Shown piece after piece: positions 1 through 13,660 of a stretch of DNA of 64,000 nucleotides. The stretch is from Mycobacterium sp. KBS0706 (lineage in GTDB: Bacteria; Pseudomonadota; Alphaproteobacteria; DSM-16000; Inquilinaceae). The notes beneath the pieces were generated by a model. It was not told the origin of the DNA and ran no database searches. It was given only the letters and a program-made list of their open reading frames with translations. Position 1 is the first letter of the stretch; the number at the start of each line of letters is the position of its first letter. Location of the stretch: positions 1-64,000 of the forward strand of contig NZ_VCCH02000004.1 of NCBI RefSeq assembly GCF_005938675.2. The letters are read 5' to 3'. A program made the translations under genes and the position numbers.

Positions 1-111
1 CAGGCTGATGCCGGACTGGGTGGCGCCGAGCGCGTCGGCCGCCCGGGTGAAGCTGCCGTGGTCGGCGACCAGGACGAAGGCCCGGACGGCGTCGAGGTCG
101 AGGGAGCGCAT
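1..111 (-). CDS. LysR-family transcriptional regulator (N-terminal fragment)
   Basis: The minus strand opens with ATG at 109-111 and codes 37 residues before the window edge. They begin MRSLDLDAVRAFVLVADHGS and continue with a helix-turn-helix segment (SFTRAADALGATQSGISL), which is the classic start of a LysR-type regulator. The rest of the gene lies outside. It diverges from the tautomerase gene at 230, the usual layout for a LysR regulator and its target. An inverted repeat sits between the two genes. The family call is secure; the ligand and true targets are unknown. Confidence 0.85.
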   Translation of the reverse strand, partial: MRSLDLDAVRAFVLVADHGSFTRAADALGATQSGISL

Positions 112-117
112 GGCCTT

Positions 118-170
118 ATCATTTCAGATCATCATCATTGTTAGTGATATCGAGTTCATTCCGAAATGAT
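118..170. promoter_or_regulatory. Divergent promoter region with an 8-base inverted repeat
   Basis: The LysR-tautomerase intergenic region is locally AT-rich. It holds atcatttc at 118-125 and its exact reverse complement gaaatgat at 163-170, centred about 45 bases apart. LysR tetramers contact two half-site regions at roughly this spacing, so this is a plausible binding site. Binding is inferred and not visible in the sequence. Confidence 0.4.
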
Positions 171-229
171 CAAGCCTGCGGTAGATAGGGTGCATCGCGG
201 CACCAGCCGCCCGACATCGGAGACATGCC

Positions 230-616
230 ATGCCCCTCGTCCGGATCTCGCTGCGCAAGGGCAAGCCCGCCGGCCACATCAAGGCCATCCGCGACGGTGT
301 CTACCTGGCCATGCGCGAGACCTTCAACGTGCCGGAGAACGACCGCTTCATCCTGGTGCACGAGCATGACGACACCGGCTTCGACTATGACCCGGCCTAT
401 CCCGGCCTGGCCCGGACCGGCGACGTCGTGTTCATCCAGATCACCGCCAACAACACCCGCACGGTCGAGCAGAAGCAGGCGCTGTACCGCCGCATCGCCG
501 ACCGGCTGGCCGAGAGCCCCGGGCTGCGCGGCGACGACGTGTTCATCAACCTGGTCGAGGTGGCGAAGGAGAACTGGTCCTTCGGCAACGGCATCGCGCA
601 ATACGTCTCGCCATAA
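230..616 (+). CDS. Tautomerase-family protein
   Basis: This is a 128-residue protein whose Met is followed directly by Pro (MPLVRISLRKGK). In the tautomerase superfamily this N-terminal Pro is the catalytic base after Met removal. The length is about twice that of 4-oxalocrotonate tautomerase and fits the longer tautomerase group (PF14552-like), with motifs such as NRFILVHEH-type and VFINLVEVAKENWSFG. It is probably cytosolic and acts on an unknown keto-enol substrate. It is transcribed away from the LysR gene at 1-111, which probably controls it. Confidence 0.8.
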   Translation: MPLVRISLRKGKPAGHIKAIRDGVYLAMRETFNVPENDRFILVHEHDDTGFDYDPAYPGLARTGDVVFIQITANNTRTVEQKQALYRRIADRLAESPGLRGDDVFINLVEVAKENWSFGNGIAQYVSP

Positions 617-670
617 TCCCGCGCCCCTTCCGGTAATACAAGCACCGAAGGGGAACGATGCGGGGGGATC

Positions 671-2158
671 ATGGCCAGGAGGGGATCGACGCGCCGACGC
701 GTGCTGGCGACGGGTGCCGTGGCGCTGGGCGCGGCGGCGCTGGGGGGCGTGGGCGGGGCCTGGCTGCAGCGCCTGTCGGACGCGGCCAAGCTGCCGCCTC
801 CAGCCCCGCCCCGGACCCTGCTGGACGATGCCAGCGGCCTGAACCCGACGCCGGTGCGCGGCGTCGCCTTCGCCGAGGCGGAGCCGGATGCTGCGGCCAG
901 GCAGCTGGCGCCGCTGCTGCAGCGGATCGCCGCCGGGCAGGAGCCGGGCCTGGCCGTGTCCGGCGCGCGCCATTCGATGGGCGGGCAGAGCCTGCTGCGC
1001 GACGGCTGGGTGCTGGACGCGCTGCCGCTGAACGGGCTGGCGATCGACGCCGAGGCGCGGGTGATGCGGGTGGGCGGCGGGGCGCTGTGGCGCGACGTGG
1101 TGCCGGCGCTGAACGCCGCCGGCTTGTCCCCCGCCGTGATGCAGTCGAACAACGACTTCAGCATCGGCGGCACGCTGAGCGTCAACGCCCATGGCTGGCA
1201 CGCCAACAGCCCGCCGGCCGCGGGGACGGTGCGGCGGCTGCGGCTGCTGACAGCCGACGGCGCGGTGGTGGAGTGCGGCCCGGGCGACGAGCTGTTCGGC
1301 CTGGCGCTGGGCGGCTATGGGTTGTTCGGGGTGATCCTGGAGGCCGAGATCACGGTGCTGCCCAACGCGCTCTACGTGCCGGACTTCGCCGCCATGCCCA
1401 CCCGGGACTACGCGGCCGCCTTCGCCGAGCGGGTGGTCGCCCCGGTGGAGATGGCCTATGGCCGGCTATCGGTCGATCCCGGCAGCCTGTTCGAGGAGGC
1501 GGTGCTGGGCTGGTACGTGCCGGTGCCGGAGACCGGCGGCGCGGTGCTGCCCCTGCCCGCTCTGGACCATGGCGGGATGCAGCGGCTGGTGTTCCGCAAC
1601 GCCGCCGGCAGCGACACCGGCAAGGCGCTGCGCTGGTGGCTGGAACGCGAGGCCGGGCCGTGGCTGGCGGAGCGGACCAGCCGCAACAGCCTGCTCAACG
1701 AGCCGGCGGCGGTCTTCGCCAATCGCGAGGCCGGATCGACCGACATCCTGCACGAGTACTTCGTGCCGCGGGCCCGGCTGTGGGACTTCGCCCAGGCGGC
1801 CCGCGCGGTGATCCGGCGCGACGAGGGCAACCTGCTGAACGTGACGGTGCGCGACGTCCGCCGCGACGACCGCAGCGCCCTGGCCTATGCCCGCGAGGAC
1901 GTGTTCGGCCTGGTCATGCTGTTCGTGCAGGAGAAATCCGCCGCCGGGGAGGAGCGGATGCAGCGCATGACCCGCGGCCTGATCGACGCCGCGCTCGACG
2001 CCGGGGGCACCTATTACCTGCCCTACCGGCTGCACGCGACCGCGGAACAGCTGCGCCGCGCCTACCCCGCCTGGGACGAGGTGGTCGCGGCGCAGCGCCG
2101 GCACGACCCGCAGGGCGTGTTCCGCAACGGGTTGTACCAGCGCTACGCCACGGCCTGA
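671..2158 (+). CDS. Tat-exported FAD-binding oxidoreductase
   Basis: A 495-residue protein. The N-terminus (MARRGSTRRRVLATGAVALG) is a twin-arginine signal followed by a hydrophobic stretch, so a folded flavoprotein is probably exported to the periplasm. The FAD-binding-4 (PCMH/VAO-type) fold is seen in the segments ARHSMGGQSLL (about 105-115) and SIGGTLSVNAHGWH (about 165-178). The residue usually attaching flavin is a His in this area. The C-terminus ends in a sugar-oxidase-like motif (DPQGVFRNGLYQ). The substrate is unknown; alditol or lactone oxidases are relatives. It ends 4 bases from the convergent gltB stop. Confidence 0.8.
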   Translation: MARRGSTRRRVLATGAVALGAAALGGVGGAWLQRLSDAAKLPPPAPPRTLLDDASGLNPTPVRGVAFAEAEPDAAARQLAPLLQRIAAGQEPGLAVSGARHSMGGQSLLRDGWVLDALPLNGLAIDAEARVMRVGGGALWRDVVPALNAAGLSPAVMQSNNDFSIGGTLSVNAHGWHANSPPAAGTVRRLRLLTADGAVVECGPGDELFGLALGGYGLFGVILEAEITVLPNALYVPDFAAMPTRDYAAAFAERVVAPVEMAYGRLSVDPGSLFEEAVLGWYVPVPETGGAVLPLPALDHGGMQRLVFRNAAGSDTGKALRWWLEREAGPWLAERTSRNSLLNEPAAVFANREAGSTDILHEYFVPRARLWDFAQAARAVIRRDEGNLLNVTVRDVRRDDRSALAYAREDVFGLVMLFVQEKSAAGEERMQRMTRGLIDAALDAGGTYYLPYRLHATAEQLRRAYPAWDEVVAAQRRHDPQGVFRNGLYQRYATA

Positions 2159-2162
2159 CCGG

Positions 2163-6734
<4,572 letters not shown>

Positions 6735-6757
6735 GAGCTGGCTCCTTCCGGCTGGCG

Positions 6758-8200
6758 TCATTCCGCCGCGACCGCCGGAACGGCGACCTTGGCGGCGAGG
6801 TGGCTGTGGATCGCGGCGGCGGCGTCGCGGCCGTCGCGGATGGCCCAGACGACGAGGCTGGCGCCGCGGACGATGTCGCCGGCGGCGAAGATGCCCTCGA
6901 CCGCGGTCATCATGGTCTTGTGGTCGACCCGGACCGTGCCCCACTTCGTCACCGGCAGGCCCGGCGCGTCGAACAGGGTCGGCAGGTCCTCGGGGTCGAA
7001 GCCCAGCGCCTTGACCACCAGGTCGGCCTCGATGGTGTGGGCCGACCCCTCGATCACCACCGGGCTTTGCCGGCCGGTGGCGTCGGCGACGCCGAGATGG
7101 ATCGAATGGGCACGCACGCCGCTGACCGAGGCGTCGCCCAGGAAGGCCTCGGGCGCCGCCTGCCAGACGAACTCGACGCCCTCCTCCTCGGCGTTCTGCA
7201 CCTCGCGCTGGCTGCCCGGCATGTTGGCGCGGTTGCGGCGGTACAGGCACTTCACCGAGACGGCGCCCTGGCGCACCGCGGTGCGGACGCAGTCCATCGC
7301 CGTGTCGCCGCCGCCGATCACCACCACCCGCTTGCCGGCGGCGTTCAGCGTGCCGTCGGCGAAGCCCGGCACGTCGTCGCCGAGGCCGGTGCGGTTCGAG
7401 GCGGTGAGGTAGTCGAGCGCCGCGACGATGCCCTTCAGGCCGGAGCCCGGGGCCTGGAAGTCGCGCGCCTTGTAGACGCCGGTGGCGATCAGCACCGCGT
7501 CGTGGCGCGACCGCAGCTCCTGCAGCGTGGCGTCGCGGCCGATCTCGAAGTTGAGGTGCAGGGTGATGCCGGCATCGGCCAGCCACTGCGCCCGCCGGGC
7601 GACGATCTCCTTCTCCAGCTTGAAGCTGGGGATGCCGTAGATCAGCAGCCCGCCGACCCGGTCGTAGCGGTCGTAGAGATGGACCTGGTAGCCGAGCCGG
7701 CGCAGCTGCTCGGCCGCGGCGATGCCGGCCGGGCCGGCGCCGATGATGCCGACCGACTGGCCGCGCTCGCGCAGCGGCACCGGCGGCTTGACCCAGCCCT
7801 CGGCCCAGGCGGTGTCGGTGATGTACTTCTCGATCGAGCCGATGGTGACGGCGCCGTGGCCCGACTGCTCGATCACGCAGTTGCCCTCGCACAGCCGGTC
7901 CTGCGGGCAGATGCGGCCGCAGATCTCGGGCATCGAGTTGGTGGCCGAGGAGATCTCGTAAGCCTCCTCCAGCCGGCCCTCGGCGGTCAGCTTCAGCCAG
8001 TCCGGGATGTTGTTCTGCAGCGGGCAATGCACCTGGCAGAACGGCACGCCGCATTGCGAGCAGCGCGACGACTGCTCCTCGGCCTTCTGCCGGACATAGG
8101 GGCCGTAGACCTCGAGCCAGTCCTGCCGGCGGATCTCGGCAGTCCGTTTCGACGGCATCTCGCCGGCGGTCTTCACGAACTGCAGCATCTTCGTCGCCAT
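6758..8200 (-). CDS. gltD: Glutamate synthase (NADPH) small subunit
   Basis: A 480-residue beta subunit that passes electrons from NADPH through FAD and Fe-S clusters to GltB. The ATG at 8198-8200 (MATKMLQFVK) is preferred over an in-frame GTG six codons upstream. Two cysteine groups for 4Fe-4S clusters are visible: C47-C50-C55-C59 and C94-C98-C104-C108. An FAD-binding GxGxxG (GIIGAGPAGIAAAEQL) and an NADPH-binding GGGDTAMD follow. gltD comes first in this operon and gltB second. Confidence 0.97.
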   Translation of the reverse strand: MATKMLQFVKTAGEMPSKRTAEIRRQDWLEVYGPYVRQKAEEQSSRCSQCGVPFCQVHCPLQNNIPDWLKLTAEGRLEEAYEISSATNSMPEICGRICPQDRLCEGNCVIEQSGHGAVTIGSIEKYITDTAWAEGWVKPPVPLRERGQSVGIIGAGPAGIAAAEQLRRLGYQVHLYDRYDRVGGLLIYGIPSFKLEKEIVARRAQWLADAGITLHLNFEIGRDATLQELRSRHDAVLIATGVYKARDFQAPGSGLKGIVAALDYLTASNRTGLGDDVPGFADGTLNAAGKRVVVIGGGDTAMDCVRTAVRQGAVSVKCLYRRNRANMPGSQREVQNAEEEGVEFVWQAAPEAFLGDASVSGVRAHSIHLGVADATGRQSPVVIEGSAHTIEADLVVKALGFDPEDLPTLFDAPGLPVTKWGTVRVDHKTMMTAVEGIFAAGDIVRGASLVVWAIRDGRDAAAAIHSHLAAKVAVPAVAAE

Positions 8201-8691
8201 GGGCGGCTCCCTGGTCACGCGGAGTCGGACAGCCCCGCAACGGCGGGGCCACGCGACATTTACGGATTTCGGCAGACCCTGGCGAGCAGTTTTTCGCGAT
8301 TAGGTCATATTTGTTGACTAATTTCGCGTTGTTAAGAGCCGTTCGCAGATGGAGCAGCGTTTCAGCACTATTGTTTCAAGAAAATTATGACCGAATCGGC
8401 ACTATCGGAAAATCATGTCTCTCAGCGGTCTCTTTTGACGATCGTTGTTCCCGTAGAAGGTCGGAGGAAGGGTAGGCGCCCTTTGCGTTGCCTCTTCCCG
8501 CGGGTCTCCGGGGAGGAGCGGTCGGGCTCGCGCAGCGAGACCTGGGCGGGCGCCGGCCTCGAGAAAAGTCTCCTCACCCGGGAGGCGCAAGCGCCTGCGA
8601 CCTCTCCCGTGATCCCCGGGTCAAGCCCGGGGAGGAGAGGCAAAAACAATCCGAACTGTCGCGAGAGGACACGCTGGACAACCGGGGGCGC
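8201..8691. other. Non-coding stretch upstream of gltD
   Basis: I see no convincing gene here. The part next to gltD (about 8270-8400) is clearly AT-richer than the flanks and should carry the gltDB promoter, although I cannot assign a clean -35/-10 pair or an NtrC site. The distal half (about 8450-8640) is GC-rich and full of inverted repeats, described separately. Short frames across it are repeat-derived. Confidence 0.6.
8580..8640. repeat. Nested palindromic intergenic element
   Basis: Three stems are nested or adjacent. One is aggcgc-aa-gcgcct at 8583-8596. One is a 7-base outer stem cctctcc/ggagagg at 8601-8607 and 8634-8640. Inside it is ccccggg-tcaag-cccgggg at 8614-8632. The core with a 'gggtcaagccc' loop matches the kind of short dispersed palindromes common between genes in alpha-proteobacteria. 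It could fold in RNA as a terminator for the gene at 8692 or upstream, but no T-run follows. Confidence 0.6.
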
Positions 8692-9336
8692 TCAGCTGCT
8701 GTCCGATTTCGGCGGCTTGGGCAGGGGCCGGCCAGCGGCAGACTCGTCCGGCGCCTTGGGCCAATCCTGTGCGGGTTCGCAATCGGCGAGGGCGTCATCG
8801 GTTCTCGCCTCGGCGTCCTCGTCCCCGCCCTGCGGCGGAGGGTCCGGAGGCGGCATGCGGCCGATCTTGCGGCAGACCTCGCGCAGGAACTCCTCGGGCG
8901 ACATCGTGTCGAACTGCGCGTCCAGGATCTCGTCCTCGACCAGCGTCTCCCACACCATCGACCGCACGCGTTCGACGTCCCCGGCCTCGTCCGGCTGGCC
9001 CACCGCCTCGGCGACGGAGTCGGCGGCCTGCTCCCGCCGCTGCCGCCGGCGCTCCTGCTCGCCCGATTCCTTCCGCTTGTCCTTGCGCATCAGGTAGTCG
9101 GCGCGGATCCGCTCGGTCATCGCGATCGACAGCCGAACCGACCGCGACAGCCGCGACTGCATCAGCGCGTAGTCCGGCATCTGCGACCCCCGCAGGATCT
9201 GCGACTGCTCCCGCGCGATCGCCCGCTTGGTGCTGATGTCCAGGTCGACGATCTCGCGCAGCTTGTCCAGCGCCCACCCCGTCCACTTCATGTCGGGATC
9301 GGTCGGCTTGACCTCGTCGGAGTCGGATTGGGCCAT
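8692..9336 (-). CDS. Hypothetical helical protein, function unknown
   Basis: About 214 residues from the ATG at 9334-9336 (MAQSDSDEVKPTDPDMKWTG); an upstream ATG at 9354 would add six. I do not recognise the family. The middle (about 60-125) is highly charged, Arg/Lys/Glu-rich and predicted helical, possibly coiled coil (KRKESGEQERRRQRREQ). The C-terminus is Pro/Asp/Glu-rich and looks disordered. There is no signal peptide or membrane segment. Coding quality is good: typical third-position GC and no internal stops. It is a single minus-strand gene between the gltD upstream region and the monooxygenase. Confidence 0.7.
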   Translation of the reverse strand: MAQSDSDEVKPTDPDMKWTGWALDKLREIVDLDISTKRAIAREQSQILRGSQMPDYALMQSRLSRSVRLSIAMTERIRADYLMRKDKRKESGEQERRRQRREQAADSVAEAVGQPDEAGDVERVRSMVWETLVEDEILDAQFDTMSPEEFLREVCRKIGRMPPPDPPPQGGDEDAEARTDDALADCEPAQDWPKAPDESAAGRPLPKPPKSDSS

Positions 9337-9455
9337 GTCCATAGAACATATCATGAACGAGAAAGGCCGATAATACTACTGCAATCGCGTTTCCGGCCTT
9401 GACCTCAAGCCGGCTTGAACCTTTAGCAGGGTGGCTCCTTCATGCGGAGCCGACC

Positions 9456-9764
9456 ATGACCAAGCCCTATGTCTCGATCAGCGTGATCACGCCGAAGCCC
9501 GGCCGGTTCGAGGAGTTCATGGAACTGCAGCTGGCCCAGCACCACCGGGTGCGCGGCCAGGTGCAGGGTCTGCGCGGCGGCCGGCTGTTCCGGTCGCTCG
9601 ACGGCCGCAGCGTGGTGCTGGCGACTGCCTTCGAGACCGCCGAGGACGCCCAGCGCTTCCGCCAGGATCCGCGCTTCACCGAGCATGTGGCGCGGGTCCA
9701 GCCGCTGCTCGAAAGCGCCGTGCCGGGCGGCTATGAGACGGCGTATGAGGTCGGAATCATCTGA
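9456..9764 (+). CDS. ABM-type (dimeric alpha-beta barrel) monooxygenase-like protein
   Basis: The likely start is ATG 9456 (MTKPYVSISVITPKPGRFEE), giving 102 residues. The frame is open to 9399 but the earlier codons do not look coded. The short ferredoxin-like pattern fits the antibiotic-biosynthesis-monooxygenase family: strand VSISVITPKPG, helix EEFMELQLAQHH, strand GGRLFRSLDG, strand SVVLATAFETAEDAQRF, and a C-terminal RFTEHVARVQPLLES helix. These are often cofactor-free monooxygenases or detoxification proteins. The role is unassigned. Confidence 0.75.
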   Translation: MTKPYVSISVITPKPGRFEEFMELQLAQHHRVRGQVQGLRGGRLFRSLDGRSVVLATAFETAEDAQRFRQDPRFTEHVARVQPLLESAVPGGYETAYEVGII

Positions 9765-9856
9765 TCCCGCCGGCCGGCGGCATACCAAGAGGTAATTGGA
9801 CACCGGTCCCGGCCGGGCCTAACGGCTCGGGCCGGTTCCATTGCCTCCGCCCGCCC

Positions 9857-11407
9857 ATGTCGATCGCGATCAGCGCCCCGCTTCGCCGCTCCGACAGCGA
9901 TACCCGCGACCTGCTGCTGCTGCTGGCGGCGCATGTCGTGCTGTGGACCGCGTTCTGCCTCTTGTACCTGGCGCCGTCGGACCTGCAGAACGACATGACC
10001 GAGGCCTTCTCCTGGGCGCAGGAGATGCCGCTCGGCACCTACAAGCACCCGCCCTTCTATGCCTGGGTGGTGCATGGCTGGTTCAGCGTGTTCCCGACCG
10101 CCGACTGGGCCTTCTACCTGCTGTGCGCAGTCAATGCCGCGATCGGCCTGGCCGCGGTCTGGGCCATCGCCGGCCGGTACCTGTCCGGACCGCCCCGGCT
10201 GGCGGCGGTGCTGCTGCTGGAGGCCCTGCCCTTCGCCACGGTGCAATCGCTGAACTTCAACGCCAATTCGGTGCTGCTGTCGCTGTGGCCGCTGGTGATG
10301 CTGCTGTTCCTGCGCGCCTTCGACCGGCGCGACCTAGCGAGCGCCGCGGCGAACGCCGCAGCGTTGGGCCTGGCGGCGGCCGCGGCGATGCTGTCGAAAT
10401 ACTACAGCGGCATCATCCTGGCCTGCTGCCTGGCCGCGGCGCTGGCCCATCCCGACCGCCGCCGCTATTTCGCCAGCCTTGCCCCCTATGTCGCGATCGC
10501 CGTGTTCGCCGCGGCGATGGCGCCGCATGTGCTGTGGCATCTCCACGCCGCCATCGGCCCGCTGCAATACATGGCCAGCAAGGGCAGTTCCAGGCCGCTG
10601 GAGATCCTGGGCAAGGCCGCGGTGTTCGTCGCCGGCTGCGCCGCCCTGCACGCGCTGCTGGGCCTGGCGCTGGCCTGGCTGCGGCGGCGCGGGCGGGATG
10701 CGCCGCCGGAGGACCGGCCTGCCCTGCCCCCCGTGGGCGATCGCCGCGCTCTGGCGATCTTCGCCCTCGGCCCGTTCCTGCTGACGGTGCTGATCGCGCT
10801 GGTGTTCTCGGTGCGGATCAACACCCATTTCGCCATCCCGATCTTCAGCCTGTCGCCGCTGGCCGCGATCGTATGGCTGCGCCTGGCGATCGACCGGGCG
10901 GCGCTGCGCCGGCTGGCGCTGCTGGCCGGCGGCGCGGGAATGCTGCTGCTCGCGGCAGCGCCATTGGCCGGGACCTGGACCCTGCGGCACGACATCGAGC
11001 ACGCGGCCGAGCCGCGGCGGCAGGTGGCCCATCGGGTGACGGCGCTGTGGCGCAAGAAGATCGGCACGACGCTGGCCATCGTCGCCGGCACCGAGAGCTA
11101 CGCCCTGGGCGCGACCTTCTACAGCCCGGACCATCCGACCGACTTCACCGCCTTCGCCCCAGCCTATGCCCCCTGGATCGACGCCGACCGGCTGCGCCGC
11201 GACGGCCTGGCCGTGATCTGCCTGAAGGAGGACGAATGGTGCCTGGACGAAGCGGCGAAGTACGACGGGCTCGACACCTGGCGCACCGAGTTCAGCCTTG
11301 CCAAGCGGCTGCGCGGCGTGACCGGACAGGCCTTCGATTTCGTCGTGGTCTTCGTGAAGCCGGGACAGACCTTGCCGACCGAGCCGATTCGGCTGCGGCC
11401 ATTCTGA
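9857..11407 (+). CDS. Glycosyltransferase family 39-like integral membrane protein
   Basis: A 516-residue multi-spanning protein. The first hydrophobic helix is at about residues 18-38. An acidic periplasmic loop follows (YLAPSDLQNDMTEAFSWAQE), and then YKHPPFYAWVVHGWF, which matches the conserved motif of ArnT/PMT-type transferases that take sugar from a lipid-phosphate donor. About ten further membrane segments follow, and a soluble C-terminal portion begins near residue 375. Likely role: periplasmic transfer of a sugar to lipid A, a lipid or a protein. No neighbouring polymyxin-resistance genes identify the donor. Confidence 0.8.
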   Translation: MSIAISAPLRRSDSDTRDLLLLLAAHVVLWTAFCLLYLAPSDLQNDMTEAFSWAQEMPLGTYKHPPFYAWVVHGWFSVFPTADWAFYLLCAVNAAIGLAAVWAIAGRYLSGPPRLAAVLLLEALPFATVQSLNFNANSVLLSLWPLVMLLFLRAFDRRDLASAAANAAALGLAAAAAMLSKYYSGIILACCLAAALAHPDRRRYFASLAPYVAIAVFAAAMAPHVLWHLHAAIGPLQYMASKGSSRPLEILGKAAVFVAGCAALHALLGLALAWLRRRGRDAPPEDRPALPPVGDRRALAIFALGPFLLTVLIALVFSVRINTHFAIPIFSLSPLAAIVWLRLAIDRAALRRLALLAGGAGMLLLAAAPLAGTWTLRHDIEHAAEPRRQVAHRVTALWRKKIGTTLAIVAGTESYALGATFYSPDHPTDFTAFAPAYAPWIDADRLRRDGLAVICLKEDEWCLDEAAKYDGLDTWRTEFSLAKRLRGVTGQAFDFVVVFVKPGQTLPTEPIRLRPF

Positions 11408-11475
11408 CGGCCCCGAGGTGCACCGCACCGAGACTCGGTCTAGGCTGGCGGCAACAACCCATCGGGAGCGAACGC

Positions 11476-12489
11476 ATGCGCAAGAACCACACCGCCCCGC
11501 GCGGGCGGGTTGACAGCTTCACCATCGACAGCCGGGCGCTGCGGGACAACCTGCTGGGCGATCCGCATGAGCGGCGAGTCGATCTCTACACCCCGGCCGG
11601 GCATGACGGGCGGGGCCTGCCGCTGCTGGTCGACCTGGTCGGCTTCACCGCCGGCGGGCCGGTCCACACCAACTGGAAGAATTTCGGCGAGAACGTGCCG
11701 GAACGGGCAGACCGGCTGATCGCCGAGGGCAAGCTGCCGCCGGTGGTGATCGCCTTCCCCGACTGCTTCACCCGGCTCGGCGGCAACCAGTACATCAACT
11801 CCGCCGCCATGGGCCGGTGGGAGGATTTCCTGATCGACGAGATGCTGCCGGCGGTGGAGTCGCGGCTCGGCTGCGGCGGACCCGGCCGGCGCGGCGTGTT
11901 CGGCAAGAGCTCCGGCGGCTACGGCTCGATCATCCACGCCATGCGCCGCGCCGACACCTGGAGCGCGGCCGCGTGCCATTCCGGCGACATGGCGTTCGAG
12001 CTCGCCTATCTGCTGGAGATGCCGAATGTGCTGCGGACGCTGGCCAAGCACGAAGGCTCGATCGAGCGCTTCATCACGTCGCTGGAATCCGCGAACAAGA
12101 TCCAGGATGCCGACCTGCACATCCTGATGTGGCTGGCGATGGCCGCGACCTACGACCCGGACCCGTCGCAGTTCCTCGGCATCCGGCTGCCGGTCAACCC
12201 CGACACCTGCGAGCTGATCGAGGAGCGCTGGGCCAACTGGCTGGAATGGGATCCGGCGCTGCTCGCCGACCGGCACGCCGATGCGCTGAAGTCGCTGAAG
12301 GGCCTGTACATCGACTGCGGCGACATCGACCAGTTCAACCTGGTCTACGGCGCCCGCCGGCTGCACCGGTCGCTGGAGCGGCTGGGCGTGAAGCACCGCT
12401 ACGAGGAGTTCCCGGACAACCACTCCTCGGTCGACTACCGGATGGATGAGAGCCTGCCCTTCCTGGCCCGGGCGCTGACGGAGGGGTAG
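11476..12489 (+). CDS. Esterase D-like alpha/beta hydrolase
   Basis: A 337-residue protein from ATG 11476; the frame is open further upstream but only as shadow of the previous gene. The alpha/beta-hydrolase core is recognisable: PLLVDLVGFTAGG (oxyanion side), PPVVIAFPDCFTRLGG, the nucleophile elbow GKSSGGYGS (Ser at about 139) and a late His near DNHSSVDYR (about 316). The arrangement fits the putative esterase/antigen-85 family (PF00756). There is no signal peptide. The substrate is unknown. It lies 68 bases after the GT39 gene and may be co-transcribed. Confidence 0.8.
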   Translation: MRKNHTAPRGRVDSFTIDSRALRDNLLGDPHERRVDLYTPAGHDGRGLPLLVDLVGFTAGGPVHTNWKNFGENVPERADRLIAEGKLPPVVIAFPDCFTRLGGNQYINSAAMGRWEDFLIDEMLPAVESRLGCGGPGRRGVFGKSSGGYGSIIHAMRRADTWSAAACHSGDMAFELAYLLEMPNVLRTLAKHEGSIERFITSLESANKIQDADLHILMWLAMAATYDPDPSQFLGIRLPVNPDTCELIEERWANWLEWDPALLADRHADALKSLKGLYIDCGDIDQFNLVYGARRLHRSLERLGVKHRYEEFPDNHSSVDYRMDESLPFLARALTEG

Positions 12490-12505
12490 GGCGATGTAGG
12501 TCGTG

Positions 12506-13468
12506 TCAGGCGACCATGCGGTTGCCGAAACGGCCGCCGGGGCGGTAGCGGTCGAGATAGCTCGGCAGGATCAGCTCGGCCGGGGTCGGCTGGATGCCGA
12601 GATCGGCTAACGTCTTGGCACTCGGCGCGACGATGTTGTCGATCTTGAGCTGCACCACCTGGTCCGGGGTCAGCGGCGGCTTCGGCAGCAGGCCCAGCAG
12701 CTTCGCCTCGAACGCCGCCATGCCCCAGGACAGCGAGACCAGGCGCTTCTTCCGGCCGGTCTGCTGCAAAGTCAGCTCCATCAGCTCGCGGAAGCTGTAG
12801 ACCCGCGGGCCGCCGAGCTCATAGGCTTGGCCGACGGTGCCGTCCTGCTCCAGGCAGGCGACGACCGCGGCGGCGACGTCCTGGACATAGACCGGCTGAA
12901 ACTTCGTGGTGCCGCCGCCGAACAGCGGCAGGAACGGCGCCGTGCGGGCGAGGCCGGCGAACAGGTTGAAGAAGCCGTCCTCGGGCCCGAAGATCACGCT
13001 CGGCCGCAGGATCGCGGCGCCCGGGACCGCCGCGCGCACCGCCGCCTCTCCCGCCGCCTTGGTGCGGGCATAGGCGGACGGGCTGTCGGCCGAGGCGCCG
13101 ATCGCCGAGATCTGGACGAACCGGCTGGCGCCGGCGGCCGCCGCGGCGCGGGCGACGCGGCCGGCGGCCTCGCCATGGATGGAGTCGAAGCGCTGCTTGC
13201 CGCGCTCGAACAGGATACCGACCAGGTTGACCACGGCATCGGCCCCGGCCACAGCGGCGGCCACCGAGCCGTCGTCGCGGATGTCGGCGAAGACCGGCAC
13301 GACCTGGCCGACCGCGCCCGCCGTCTTCAGCGGCAGGGCCCGGTCGGGATGGCGCGAGGCGACGATGATGCGCCAGCCGCGCTGGGCCAGCATCTGCGCC
13401 ACGTAGCGGCCGACGAATCCGGTGCCGCCGAAAAGGGTGACCGTCTTTTGGCCGATGAAGTCCGTCAT
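12506..13468 (-). CDS. NDUFA9-like NAD(P)-binding protein (atypical SDR)
   Basis: A 320-residue short-chain dehydrogenase-like protein. The dinucleotide-binding motif TLFGGTGFVGRYVA is at residues 10-23, and VVNLVGI and ISAIGA follow. The catalytic Tyr-x3-Lys motif is retained as YARTK. It matches the complex-I NDUFA9 family, found in alpha-proteobacteria and mitochondria, where it is an accessory subunit that binds NADPH and may stabilise complex I. No nuo genes are near, so the link to complex I is from family knowledge. Confidence 0.85.
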   Translation of the reverse strand: MTDFIGQKTVTLFGGTGFVGRYVAQMLAQRGWRIIVASRHPDRALPLKTAGAVGQVVPVFADIRDDGSVAAAVAGADAVVNLVGILFERGKQRFDSIHGEAAGRVARAAAAAGASRFVQISAIGASADSPSAYARTKAAGEAAVRAAVPGAAILRPSVIFGPEDGFFNLFAGLARTAPFLPLFGGGTTKFQPVYVQDVAAAVVACLEQDGTVGQAYELGGPRVYSFRELMELTLQQTGRKKRLVSLSWGMAAFEAKLLGLLPKPPLTPDQVVQLKIDNIVAPSAKTLADLGIQPTPAELILPSYLDRYRPGGRFGNRMVA

Positions 13469-13660
13469 GATACCGCCTGCGAGCCGATCAGGCCGCCCTG
13501 GCTGCGGCCCGGCCCCCTTATATCCGAGCCGCCGGAGGTTTCAAACGACCGGTGCGGAAAAACGCCGGAGGGCCGGATCAGGCGCTTGACAAGCCATCAG
13601 CCGGGCACGATATTCCGCGCCGTTCGCCGGGATGCCCAACCGCCCGGATCAGAACTCAGT

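Noticed and set aside
6735..8252. gltB extended upstream to a 2029-residue protein
   Set aside because: The extra 500 codons overlap gltD out of frame and are Arg/Gly-rich shadow; a good ribosome site and the conserved MSQFEK start mark the true beginning.
8387..9097. Plus-strand frame across the intergenic repeat and the 8692 gene
   Set aside because: It crosses the palindromic element and then runs antisense to the better supported minus-strand gene.
9841..11475. Fusion of the esterase with an upstream 545-codon segment
   Set aside because: The segment overlaps the well-supported GT39 membrane protein in another frame and has shadow composition.
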